Both the position numbers and the translations under genes were made by a program. From the IMG/VR virus record IMGVR_UViG_3300021197_000744, positions 1-20,576 of that record: a stretch of 20,576 nt of DNA; one strand, 5' to 3'. Under the pieces are notes generated by a model. The model made no database searches, was not told where the DNA came from, and saw nothing but the letters and a program-made list of their open reading frames with translations. This document shows, one piece after another, positions 7,522 to 15,800 of this stretch (position 1 is its first letter; every line of letters begins with the position of its first letter). This DNA is from a virus.

Positions 7522-7913
7522 CAATATTTAATGATATGCAAACAGCCCTAGACTCACATTTAAACACATTAAATGTAGCACCCGTTGCATGGTCTAATAT
7601 TAAGTATGAACCAACTACAACTTATTTAAGACCTTCATTTTTGCCAACAGATACTATACAAGCCGGCATGGGCAGCACCGGTCTTGACGTTACCAATATT
7701 GTATATCAAATTGATGTAGTTACTCCAAAAGGTAGCGGCAGAACAACCATGACTGACGATGTAGCTAATCACTTTAAAAGAGGCACCATTATAGCTTATA
7801 ATGGTGTTAAGTTGAGGGTTGTTAGTGTTAGCATTGCTTCAGCCCTTTTAGATGGTGCGTGGTATTTCGTGCCAGTTACAGTTAATTTACAAACTTACAC
7901 AGAAGCGAGATAA
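7518..7913 (+). CDS. Tail terminator protein (DUF4128-like)
   Basis: 131 residues, alpha/beta. Early segments are a first helix (FNDMQTALDSHLNTL) and IKYEPTTTYLRPSFLPTDT. They are followed by IVYQIDVVTPKGSGRTT (60-76), a helix (MTDDVANHFKRGT) and two closing strands ending GAWYFVPVTVNLQTYTEAR. This matches the tail terminator fold (lambda gpU-like; the DUF4128 group as recalled). Such proteins cap the finished tail tube and mate with the neck. The place between the gp10-like protein and the tube gene is the classic one. Confidence 0.78.
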   Translation: MTIFNDMQTALDSHLNTLNVAPVAWSNIKYEPTTTYLRPSFLPTDTIQAGMGSTGLDVTNIVYQIDVVTPKGSGRTTMTDDVANHFKRGTIIAYNGVKLRVVSVSIASALLDGAWYFVPVTVNLQTYTEAR

Positions 7914-7915
7914 TT

Positions 7916-8827
7916 ATGGCTATTGCAAACGGCGCACAGCATTCATTACAATACGTAGCTGAAACTAGTTACGGAACAACTCCAGCGACTCCATCATGGA
8001 GCGTATTACCGCATACAGGCACAAGTTTAGCACTTTCTAAAGATGCTATTGAGTCAGAGAAGTTACGAGGCGATCGCCAGGTTGAAGATTTTCGACATGG
8101 TAACAAATCTGTATCTGGTGATGTTAGCTCTGAATTAGAATTTGGCGCATTTGATGATTTATTAGAGGCAGTCATGTGTGGCGCTTGGGCCTTAGATGTT
8201 GTTAAAGCAGGCACTACACGCCGCTCATTTACATTTGAGCGTAAATTTGGTGACTTAGCTACCCCAGAATATCACAGATACTCAGGTTGCGAAATTAACA
8301 CTATGTCATTATCAGTATCACCTAACTCTATGGTTACTGCTACATTTGGTGTTATCGGTAAAGATTTAACTATTGCTACATCAGCAACAGGCACTAACGG
8401 TACTGACTCAGGCAATACGCCATTTGACTCATTCACAGGTTCAATCAGTGAAGGCGGTGCTACTATTGCAACAGTAACGGCATTAGAGTTAAGCCTAGAG
8501 AATGGTATTGAGCCATTATTTAGCATCGGTTCACAAACTACTAGCCGTCCATCTATCGGTAAATCACGATTAACGGGTACGCTAACCACTTACTTTGAAA
8601 GCAAAGCATTATATGAGAAGTTCTTAAATGAAACATCATCAAGCATCAGCCTTACATTGACTGATTTAGATGGTAATTCATACACCATTGAGCTTGGCAA
8701 TGTTAAGTATAACAGTGGTCAACCAGATGTGTCTGGCGAGGGTGCTGTAACTATCGCTATGGAGTTTGTTGGTTTATATGATTCTGTAGATGACTCTAAC
8801 TTAGTAATTACACGAGCGAGTGCATAA
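7916..8827 (+). CDS. Major tail tube protein
   Basis: 303 residues, strand-rich. The start (LQYVAETSYGTTPATPSW, about residues 11-28) is the usual signature of phage tail tube proteins of this type. It continues with SGDVSSELEFGAFDDLLEAVMCGAW (61-85), a beta core with LSVSPNSMVTATFGVIG, and a second half with repeated strand patterns ending VTIAMEFVGLYDSVDDSNLVITRASA. Subunits stack as hexamer rings to form the tail tube. It lies 3 bases after the tail terminator, and the following chaperone start lies 2 bases past the stop. There is no obvious extra Ig-like domain; the 303-residue length is within the family range. Confidence 0.87.
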   Translation: MAIANGAQHSLQYVAETSYGTTPATPSWSVLPHTGTSLALSKDAIESEKLRGDRQVEDFRHGNKSVSGDVSSELEFGAFDDLLEAVMCGAWALDVVKAGTTRRSFTFERKFGDLATPEYHRYSGCEINTMSLSVSPNSMVTATFGVIGKDLTIATSATGTNGTDSGNTPFDSFTGSISEGGATIATVTALELSLENGIEPLFSIGSQTTSRPSIGKSRLTGTLTTYFESKALYEKFLNETSSSISLTLTDLDGNSYTIELGNVKYNSGQPDVSGEGAVTIAMEFVGLYDSVDDSNLVITRASA

Positions 8828-8828
8828 T

Positions 8829-9212
8829 ATGGAGCTAACTAGCTTAACTACTGTAGATAAGCATGAGGCTGGGGCGGAGTACAATGTACTCTGTCCCGTT
8901 TCAAACAAGCCTACTGATGTGTTTATCAAGATAAAGGGTGCTGACTCTAAAGAGTGGCGTAAGGCTAAAAAGAATCAGACAGCCGACATTCTCAATGCTA
9001 AATCACAAGGCAAGGAGAAAGAGTTGGACTTTGATTCTATGGATGTAGATGCTTTAGTTTCTATTACCATAGGCTGGAAAGGTATCACTCAGGATGGCGA
9101 AGAATACAAATACAATAAAACAAACGCCAGAAAGCTATACGAAAACTCGCCTAATATCGTTAATCAGCTAATAGGTTTTATTGCTAAGCAAGAAAATTTT
9201 ACCAAGGGTTAA
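8829..9212 (+). CDS. Tail assembly chaperone, short form (gpG-like)
   Basis: 127 residues from ATG 8829, which I prefer over a GTG at 8820 that would overlap the tube gene. The protein has a beta start (ELTSLTTVDKHEAGAEYNVL), a basic helix (EWRKAKKNQTADILNAKSQG) and a helix near the end (YENSPNIVNQLIGFIAKQ) that resembles the core of siphophage tail chaperones. These coat the tape measure while the tube assembles around it. Near its 3' end lies a heptamer A AAT TTT (9194-9200) in the zero frame, followed by a hairpin, so some ribosomes should slip back one base and make the longer fusion that ends at 9505. Confidence 0.83.
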   Translation: MELTSLTTVDKHEAGAEYNVLCPVSNKPTDVFIKIKGADSKEWRKAKKNQTADILNAKSQGKEKELDFDSMDVDALVSITIGWKGITQDGEEYKYNKTNARKLYENSPNIVNQLIGFIAKQENFTKG

Positions 9213-9234
9213 TTGATGAGTTTATAACCTTTGG
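9194..9234 (+). promoter_or_regulatory. Programmed -1 ribosomal frameshift site with hairpin
   Basis: The heptamer AAATTTT (9194-9200) is split by the zero frame as A AAT TTT, an exact X XXY YYZ slip site. Bases 9202-9210 (CCAAGGGTT) can pair with 9226-9234 (AACCTTTGG), a 9-bp stem with one G-U pair and a 15-base loop. The zero frame stops at 9210-9212, inside this structure. The stem starts only one base after the slip site, closer than the usual 5-9, so its lowest pairs may be melted by the ribosome. A rival 6-bp stem (TGGGCG 9232-9237 with CGCCCA 9260-9265) could form instead. Confidence 0.8.
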
Positions 9235-9505
9235 GCGGTGGGCCATTGATATGAACCAACGCCCAGAAGGCTCTAAAATTAGCCGATATGAAACACTTAA
9301 GCAAGTAGAAAAATCTACAGGTAAAACACCACCTGAGCTAATTAATGCACCCTCACTAAGAGCTGAGCTTACTGATTTATGGGATGCTTACAGTTCAATA
9401 GTAGAATATACTTACACCGAATTAAAACATTATGGCGATTTAACCGGTAATCAGTTGAATGCCTGGGAAATACGTGCCATAATCAAACTATCTAAATACA
9501 GGTGA
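9200..9505 (+). CDS. Frameshift extension of the tail assembly chaperone (gpGT-like)
   Basis: This is the -1 frame continuation read after slippage at 9194-9200. It adds about 101 residues to the first 124 of the short form, for a fusion of about 225. From the slip, the frame reads YQGLIDEFITFGRWAIDMNQ and runs to the TGA at 9503-9505. The stretch before ATG 9251 (LIDEFITFGRWAID) looks like real protein, which argues for a frameshift product rather than a gene starting at 9251. The later helices (PSLRAELTDLWDAY, GNQLNAWEIRAII) resemble the T part of known G/GT pairs. The extension normally recruits the tape measure and tube subunits. The tape measure starts 4 bases later. Confidence 0.8.
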   Translation, partial: YQGLIDEFITFGRWAIDMNQRPEGSKISRYETLKQVEKSTGKTPPELINAPSLRAELTDLWDAYSSIVEYTYTELKHYGDLTGNQLNAWEIRAIIKLSKYR

Positions 9506-9509
9506 TACT

Positions 9510-11762
9510 ATGGCAGAAGTCGCACAGCTTACAGTTGAAGTAAAGCAAAAAGGTGTACAAAAAGCTACATCGGATATAAAAGGCCTCGGTGATACAGCAG
9601 CCCGTACCGAAAAACGAGTACAAGGGATGCAAACTCAAGCATCTAAATCGTCAGGTAGTGTAGGTAACTTTGGTCGTACAGCCGGTATGGCTGGTATACA
9701 AATTGAGCAAATGGCTGGCCAAATGGCATTAGGCGTTAATCCTATGCGCGCGCTAGGTGTTCAAGCTGCCGATTTAGGTTTTATCTTAGGTGTGCCTTTA
9801 TTAGGTGCTGTAATTGGTATAGGTGCTGCTATCGGTTCAGTATTAATGCCACAGACTAGTAGAGCCAAAACATCTATTGAAGAATTGCAAGAAGTCACAG
9901 ATCTACTAGATAAAACATTTAAGCGCACATCATCAAGCACGCAAACCTTATCAGACGATATACTAGAAATAGCACAGCGCTCAGAAGCCATGGCACTACT
10001 CAAACTAGCACAAAGCGCTAGACAGGTAGAAGTGGCAATTGAGGCTGCATCTGATGCAGTAGGCAGTGAGCTAGCCGATACCCTAGGCTCAGCTGCTACC
10101 GTATCAAAAAACTTCAACTCTAATATGGATAGACTGGGAATATCTGCTCAGGAGTTAGCTAATAATGTTATTGATACGACATCTGCTGTGGATAACTTTG
10201 GTGCAGGCGGTGCTAATGCTATCAATGACCTAAGAGACACTATTAGCAGTTTAACCAGAATATTCGGCCTTACTAGAGAACAGGCTATTGAGTTTGCTGT
10301 AGCTGTATCTGACTTTAAAACAGATGACTCAGTTAATAACATTGATGCACTAGCACAAGTATCATCAACATTAGGCGCTCAGCTAAAGGGTGACTCTGCT
10401 GATGCCTTTCAAACATTTGCATCTAACTTAATAGACATATCATCTAAAGCTATCAGTGCAGAGGACAAGCTAAAACTTATCAATAAAGCACAGGCTGACT
10501 TAACTGGATTTATCAAAGATAACAGCCGAGTAATGGGTGACAATATAACGGCGATAGATACGCTTGTTCAAGCCCTGGATGATGAAGAAAAAGCATTAAC
10601 GCGAGCTAAAAATGAAACTATTAGCCTAGCAGCGGCAAAAGTTTATTTGCAGGCTGTAGATGCGGGTATGACAGCTGATCAAGCGTTAGCATTGCAGAAT
10701 AGATACCTAAATATACAGGCAATGAGAGACGAGCTAAGACAGACTAACCAGAACACAAATGCTAATAAAACCTCTTTGCAGACATTGTTAGCGCTCGGTG
10801 ACAAAAGGCTATCTCAAGACCAGCAAATAAGAAACTCATACGCTAGACGTATAGCAGAGCTACAATCACAAAGAGATACTGACCTGGCTAATGAGCAGGC
10901 CTACAATGATGCTATTTTAGGCCTAGAGATGGAGCGAGATGGTAAGTTACAGGATTTATCAGATAGACGTATAAGACGAGCACAGGCAGAGGCTCAGGCT
11001 AATATGGATAGCCTGGATTTATACATGCAACAAGTACAATTCAATATGGAAAATGTGGATGTAGCCCTAAGAGATATTACAGCAGGCGCATTACAAACAT
11101 TTCAATATTCTGTAGGTGATGCGTTTGAGCAGTTTGCTACTGGCCAGATAAACGCTGAGGAGGCGCTACAAAATGTAAGTAGAGCTATCCTGGGCGGTGT
11201 TATTAATGCACTAGGCCAAATGGTTGCTCAATACATTGTCTCGCAGTTAGCTATTGATAGTTTCGCTAGAACAGCCGCCGTTGCTGCCGCTACGGGTACG
11301 GCATTTCAATCGCAAGCAATGGTTATGCAAGCCGGTTTGAACGCATACGCATCAACGGCGGCGATACCAGTTGTTGGTCCGGCATTAGCACCCGCAGCAA
11401 TGGCCACAGCGATTGCGACAACTCAACCTCTAGCAACCGCCGCCGGCACACTAGCAATGACAGGGGCGGTTATTGGTGGCCGTGCATTAGGTGGCCAGGT
11501 GCGACCTGGTGAAACGTATGTTGTCGGTGAACGCGGTCCGGAAGTGTTAACAATGGGTAATTCAATGGCCCAAATCACAACCAATGAAGCATTGCGCGGC
11601 GGTAAACAAACGCCCGTATCAAATAACGTTGCAAACGTATCGTTTAATATTAATGCAAATGATACTAAAGGATTTGATAAATTATTAAACGCGCGTCGCG
11701 GTCAAATTGTTGGTATGATTAACCAGGCATTGAACGAATCAGGTAAAGTGAGGTTGGTATAA
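9510..11762 (+). CDS. Tail tape measure protein
   Basis: 750 residues, which by the usual rule (about 0.15 nm per residue) suggests a tail near 110 nm. The N-terminus (AQLTVEVKQKGVQKATSDIKGLG) is typical of tape measures. A strong hydrophobic, probably membrane-spanning segment lies at about 89-113 (FILGVPLLGAVIGIGAAIGS). Long helices follow, with coiled-coil stretches at about 410-520 (RIAELQSQRDTDLANEQ). A second hydrophobic, Ala-rich region spans about 545-655, and the family's C-terminal motif follows (GGQVRPGETYVVGERGPEVL, about 659-678). No lysozyme or peptidase domain is seen. Codon use changes at about base 11270: AGA arginines before, CGN and more GC-rich third positions after. This makes it a possible mosaic joint inside the gene. 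Confidence 0.93.
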   Translation: MAEVAQLTVEVKQKGVQKATSDIKGLGDTAARTEKRVQGMQTQASKSSGSVGNFGRTAGMAGIQIEQMAGQMALGVNPMRALGVQAADLGFILGVPLLGAVIGIGAAIGSVLMPQTSRAKTSIEELQEVTDLLDKTFKRTSSSTQTLSDDILEIAQRSEAMALLKLAQSARQVEVAIEAASDAVGSELADTLGSAATVSKNFNSNMDRLGISAQELANNVIDTTSAVDNFGAGGANAINDLRDTISSLTRIFGLTREQAIEFAVAVSDFKTDDSVNNIDALAQVSSTLGAQLKGDSADAFQTFASNLIDISSKAISAEDKLKLINKAQADLTGFIKDNSRVMGDNITAIDTLVQALDDEEKALTRAKNETISLAAAKVYLQAVDAGMTADQALALQNRYLNIQAMRDELRQTNQNTNANKTSLQTLLALGDKRLSQDQQIRNSYARRIAELQSQRDTDLANEQAYNDAILGLEMERDGKLQDLSDRRIRRAQAEAQANMDSLDLYMQQVQFNMENVDVALRDITAGALQTFQYSVGDAFEQFATGQINAEEALQNVSRAILGGVINALGQMVAQYIVSQLAIDSFARTAAVAAATGTAFQSQAMVMQAGLNAYASTAAIPVVGPALAPAAMATAIATTQPLATAAGTLAMTGAVIGGRALGGQVRPGETYVVGERGPEVLTMGNSMAQITTNEALRGGKQTPVSNNVANVSFNINANDTKGFDKLLNARRGQIVGMINQALNESGKVRLV

Positions 11763-11763
11763 A

Positions 11764-12336
11764 ATGGCATATCCTACAACGCCAGAATTTAGCGCGGTAA
11801 ATGTTACAAGCGCAAACGCAAACATTACAAGCGAAACGCGCAGCGGTCGTATGCAAGTGCGTAGTATTGGCGCACAAAAGTGGTCATTTACTGCCAAATA
11901 TAACGACTTGACGCGCGACGAATTTGCGCCGGTGTTTGCATTTATTATGACGTTGGGCGGTCAGCTAACATCGTTTGATATTGTTCCACCGGTCATTAGT
12001 AGCACATCAGGCAACGCCACAGGTACAGTATTGGCAAACGGTGCGCATACTATAGGTGATACGACAATCACCGTTGACGGCCTTACAGGTACGTTAAAAG
12101 CCGGTGATTTTATAAAGTTTGCCAATCATAGCAAAGTCTATATGGTGACGGCAGACCGCACCGGTGGTGGTACGTTATCAATTCAACCGGGTTTATTATC
12201 ATCGGTCGCAGATGACGAAGAAATAACATATAATAATGTTACTTTTAAAATGCGATTAGATAACGACGTACAAGAATTTGGTTTGTCGGGATTTGACCGC
12301 TATTCATACGATGTTGATATGGTCGAGGTTATCTAA
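11764..12336 (+). CDS. Minor tail protein, distal-tail-like (Dit or gpM position)
   Basis: 190 residues. Two outer parts, SGRMQVRSIGAQKWSFTAKYNDLTRDEF (27-54) with FAFIMTLGGQLTSFDIVPP (58-76) and FKMRLDNDVQEF through the end (161-190), form the core of a small tail-tip protein seen directly after tape measures. Between them sits an inserted beta module (77-157) with LKAGDFIKFANHSKVYMVTAD (111-131), a pattern I recall from hub-type inserts in tail proteins and in coat proteins of related phages. The protein probably forms the ring joining the tube to the tip. It starts TAAAATG after the tape measure and ends in a TAATG overlap with the next gene. Confidence 0.72.
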   Translation: MAYPTTPEFSAVNVTSANANITSETRSGRMQVRSIGAQKWSFTAKYNDLTRDEFAPVFAFIMTLGGQLTSFDIVPPVISSTSGNATGTVLANGAHTIGDTTITVDGLTGTLKAGDFIKFANHSKVYMVTADRTGGGTLSIQPGLLSSVADDEEITYNNVTFKMRLDNDVQEFGLSGFDRYSYDVDMVEVI

Positions 12337-12890
12337 TGCCAAGAAATATTGATTCAAGTGTAATTACCGAACTAGCAAAAGATGGGTTTAATTTTTGCCA
12401 TTTAGTGTTTATTGATTTTGATACTGCGCTTTATTTGACCGATAATTTTCGCGATATTTCATACGGTGGTAATGCTTATACTGCCAGTTCACATTTAGTT
12501 GAAGTGGGTTCACCTACCGAAACAAGCGAATTACAAGTTGGTTCGCTAAGTGTCACATTATCCGGCGTTGAACAATCATACATTAGTGCGTTTTTACAAT
12601 CTAACTGGATAAACAAGCAAGTTACAATACAACGCGCATTGTTAGACGATAACAATGCAATTATCGGTACACCGATACCCGTATTTGACGGCCAAATTAC
12701 ACAATTTTCAATTGATGAAGATGAAGACGGTAGCGAAATCGACATTGCTATTGCATCGCATTGGGCAAACTTTCAATTAAAAGGCGGTCGTTTTACAAAC
12801 AACAATTCACAGCAATATCATTTCCCTGGTGATTTGGGTTTTGAGTATTCGCCAAATATTAATAAAGATTTACGTTGGGGTCGCGAATAA
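12336..12890 (+). CDS. Tail tip protein (DUF2163 / gpL-like)
   Basis: 184 residues, mostly beta. Visible parts are FNFCHLVFIDFDTALYLTDNFRDISYGGNAYTASSHLVEVGSPTE (residues 17-62, in pieces), SLSVTLSGVEQSYISAFLQSNWINKQVTIQRALLD (67-101), FDGQITQFSIDEDEDGS and the end LRWGRE. This is the N-terminal hub barrel pattern of DUF2163/gpL-like proteins, which form part of the tail tip between the distal ring and the J protein. No iron-sulfur cysteine cluster is seen (a single Cys), unlike lambda gpL. It overlaps both neighbours by TAATG. No gpK-like peptidase or gpI-like gene follows; the next gene is the J-like protein. Confidence 0.75.
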   Translation: MPRNIDSSVITELAKDGFNFCHLVFIDFDTALYLTDNFRDISYGGNAYTASSHLVEVGSPTETSELQVGSLSVTLSGVEQSYISAFLQSNWINKQVTIQRALLDDNNAIIGTPIPVFDGQITQFSIDEDEDGSEIDIAIASHWANFQLKGGRFTNNNSQQYHFPGDLGFEYSPNINKDLRWGRE

Positions 12891-15800
12891 TGGGTTTTTT
12901 AGACAAGATAGGGCTTGGCTTTGTTGAAGATGCGCTGAAATGGGTGTTGGGTATTGAAGATCCAGAAGCACCAAGCACAACAGTCAACAAACAATCTAAT
13001 ATCGAACCATTACCGGTTATTTACGGCCAACGCAAAGTCAGCGGTACGCGTGTTTTTGTATCGACCGGCGGCGGTCAAAATAACGAATATTTATACATTG
13101 CGCTTGCATTGTGTGAGGGTGAAATTGACAGCATTGGCGACGTATACATTAACGACGTTTTAAGCACCGACGCAAAGTTTAGCGGCAAATTAACTATTCA
13201 AAAATACATTGGTTCAGACGACCAAACAGCAACAACGCTATTTGCCGACGCCGATACAAGTTGGACAAGCGCGCACCGTTTACGCGGCGTTGCATACCTT
13301 GCTATGCGTTTCAAATATGATAGCGATACATTTAGCGGTATACCCGAAGTGAAAGCCGTTGTGAATGGTCGCAAGGTTTATGATCCGCGTCAAGACAGCA
13401 CAAGCACGCATTACGATGCAAGTGTTGGCGTATCAACGCAACGACAAGGCGATCAAAGCACTTGGAAATATTCAAGCAACAACGCCATTTGTTTGCGCGA
13501 TTACCTTACTAATGCGCGGTTCGGTAAAGGTTTACCAACAAGCGCAATCAACGACGCGTCGTTTGTCAGTGCTGCCGACGATTGCGATGATATTGTTACA
13601 TCTTACACAAGCGGGCCAGATATTAGTTTGTTTTCGTGCAACGGCGTATTCCCTACCGATAGCACTGTATTCGACAACGTAAAAACCTTTTTGGGTAACA
13701 TGCGCGGCATCATGGCGTATGAATATGGCCAGTATAAGCTAAAAATCGACAAGCCAGAATCAAGCACGTTTGATTTAACGCCGGACAATATTTTGTCGGA
13801 CATTAAAATCACGTCTAACAGTAAGAACAAAAAATACAACAAGGTGACGGCAAAATTCACCAATCCCGATGCAAACTGGCAAGAAGATACGGCGATTTGG
13901 CCACCGGCGGGTAGTACCGAAGAAACCACATTTTTAGCCGCCGATAATAATCAAGAATTAGCGACCGAAATCACATTATCAAACACGACAAACTTTTACG
14001 CGGCGCGTGATTTAGCGCGTATTGTATGTTTGGCGTCGCGTGATGCGGGCCTACAAATTGAACTAACCGCAACAAGTGAAGCGTTTAATATTGCGGTGGG
14101 TGACGTCGTACGGCTTGAACAGCCGTCACTAGGTTGGACAGGTGCAGCGCGTAAATTGGCCCGCGTATCGTCAATGCAATTGCAAGACAGCGGTGAAGTT
14201 GATTTGCAATTGCAAGAGTACAGCGCGAGCGTATATACATGGGATGAGGGCAGCCAAGCACCGGATTCACCGGCGACAAGTTTACCCGATCCATTTACCA
14301 TCGCACCACCAACCAATTTAAGCGCAACAGCAAGCACACAGCAAGGTGACGACGGTACGACGCTAAGTTATGTCGATGTTAGTTGGACAGCCGCCGACGA
14401 TGCGTTTGTGGCGCAATACGAGCTAACATATACGCCGGCCGGTGGTAATGCGCAAACGGTTATAATTAATAATACCGATTATCAATTGTTGATTATTGAT
14501 ACGAGCGTTGATTATACGTTTAGCGTTAAAAGTATTAATTCATTGGGTGTTAAATCTACAGCGGCAACCGTTAGCGGTATTAGTCCGGTAATCGATACAG
14601 TTGCGCCAGGTGTACCAACATCGTTAAGCGTGACCGGCACGTTCAAGCAAATCGAACTTAAATGGGCCAATCCAAGCGACAGCGATTTTAAATACGTCGA
14701 AATTAAACGCGCCGGTACTACGGTCGAGGGTGACGCGGTTGTAATTGCTACAACGGCGGGCGATTCGTACATTGATGGAAATTATAGCGGTGTTGTGACG
14801 CGTTATTATTGGTTGCGTGCGGTGGATTACTCAGGCAATGCAAGCGCATGGGTATCAGGTGGCGCGGGTACAACGCAACATTTGGTAACAGATGATTTTG
14901 ACGACGGTATCATTAGCATTGACCATATTAATCAAACGTTTTTAAATACGATTGACGGTAAAGCAAGTCAAACAAGCGTTGATGATATAAATGCAAACTT
15001 AACCACCGTCGAAAGCGATATTGTCGGCATAGTTAACGAGCAGCAAGATTTTGGCAATACAATCGACACCATTGCGACGCGTATGCTTACATTGGCAGTA
15101 GACCAAAGCGAGTATTTGGGGTTGATGCGTGATGCGGGTATAACGGTCGATCCAAATAACGGCACAGTATCAATACAAGCCGTTGAAAGTTTACGCACCG
15201 AAACACAAACAAGCATTAACAACGTGCAAATTGACCTTGATGCAGCCGAAGCCGAAATAACGTTAAAGGCAAGCACAACATACGTCAATAATGCAATCGC
15301 TAGTGCGGTATTAGATAGTGCAGATTTGGCATCGTTAAACGCACTTGAAGCACAAGTGAACCAAGCCGAAATCGACATTGATGCAAATACAGCAAGTATT
15401 GCATTAAAAGCCGATGCAACAACCGTCACCGGTTTGGACGTTAGAATAAGCCAAGCCGAGGTCGATATAAATGCAGCCGAGGCAAGTATTTTATTAAAAG
15501 CGGATCAAACCGATTTCACCAATCTTGAAAATCGCGTGACAACCGCCGAAATTGATATTAGTGCGCTTGATGCGGCAAGTATTACACAAACCGTTGCTGA
15601 TTCACGTTCAAACGCACAAGCAATTGATAAAAGTGCAATTACATCATTACGTGACGTATTAAACCAATACCGCGACCGCGAAAATACCATTCAAGATTTG
15701 GCGTTTACGCGTACACAGATTTTTGCCGATGTTAACGACCAACGCGAATCATTAGCGCGACAACGCACAGAATTAGCCGCGTTAATTGACACAAACACCG

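Noticed and set aside
8820-9212. GTG start at 8820 for the tail chaperone
   Set aside because: ATG 8829 in the same frame avoids overlap with the tube gene and is the usual start type in this operon.
9251-9505. Independent 84-residue gene starting at ATG 9251
   Set aside because: The frame stays open and protein-like upstream to the slip heptamer and there is no good ribosome site before 9251, so a frameshift extension explains it better.
12875-12890. TTG start at 12875 for the J-like protein
   Set aside because: ATG 12890 gives the TAATG overlap seen at several other junctions, and the protein then begins with a normal MGFLDKIG start.
14968-15429. 153-codon open frame on the - strand
   Set aside because: It lies wholly inside the J-like fibre gene. 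Its low-complexity Ala/Ser composition follows from the repeat DNA, with no ribosome site or neighbour support.
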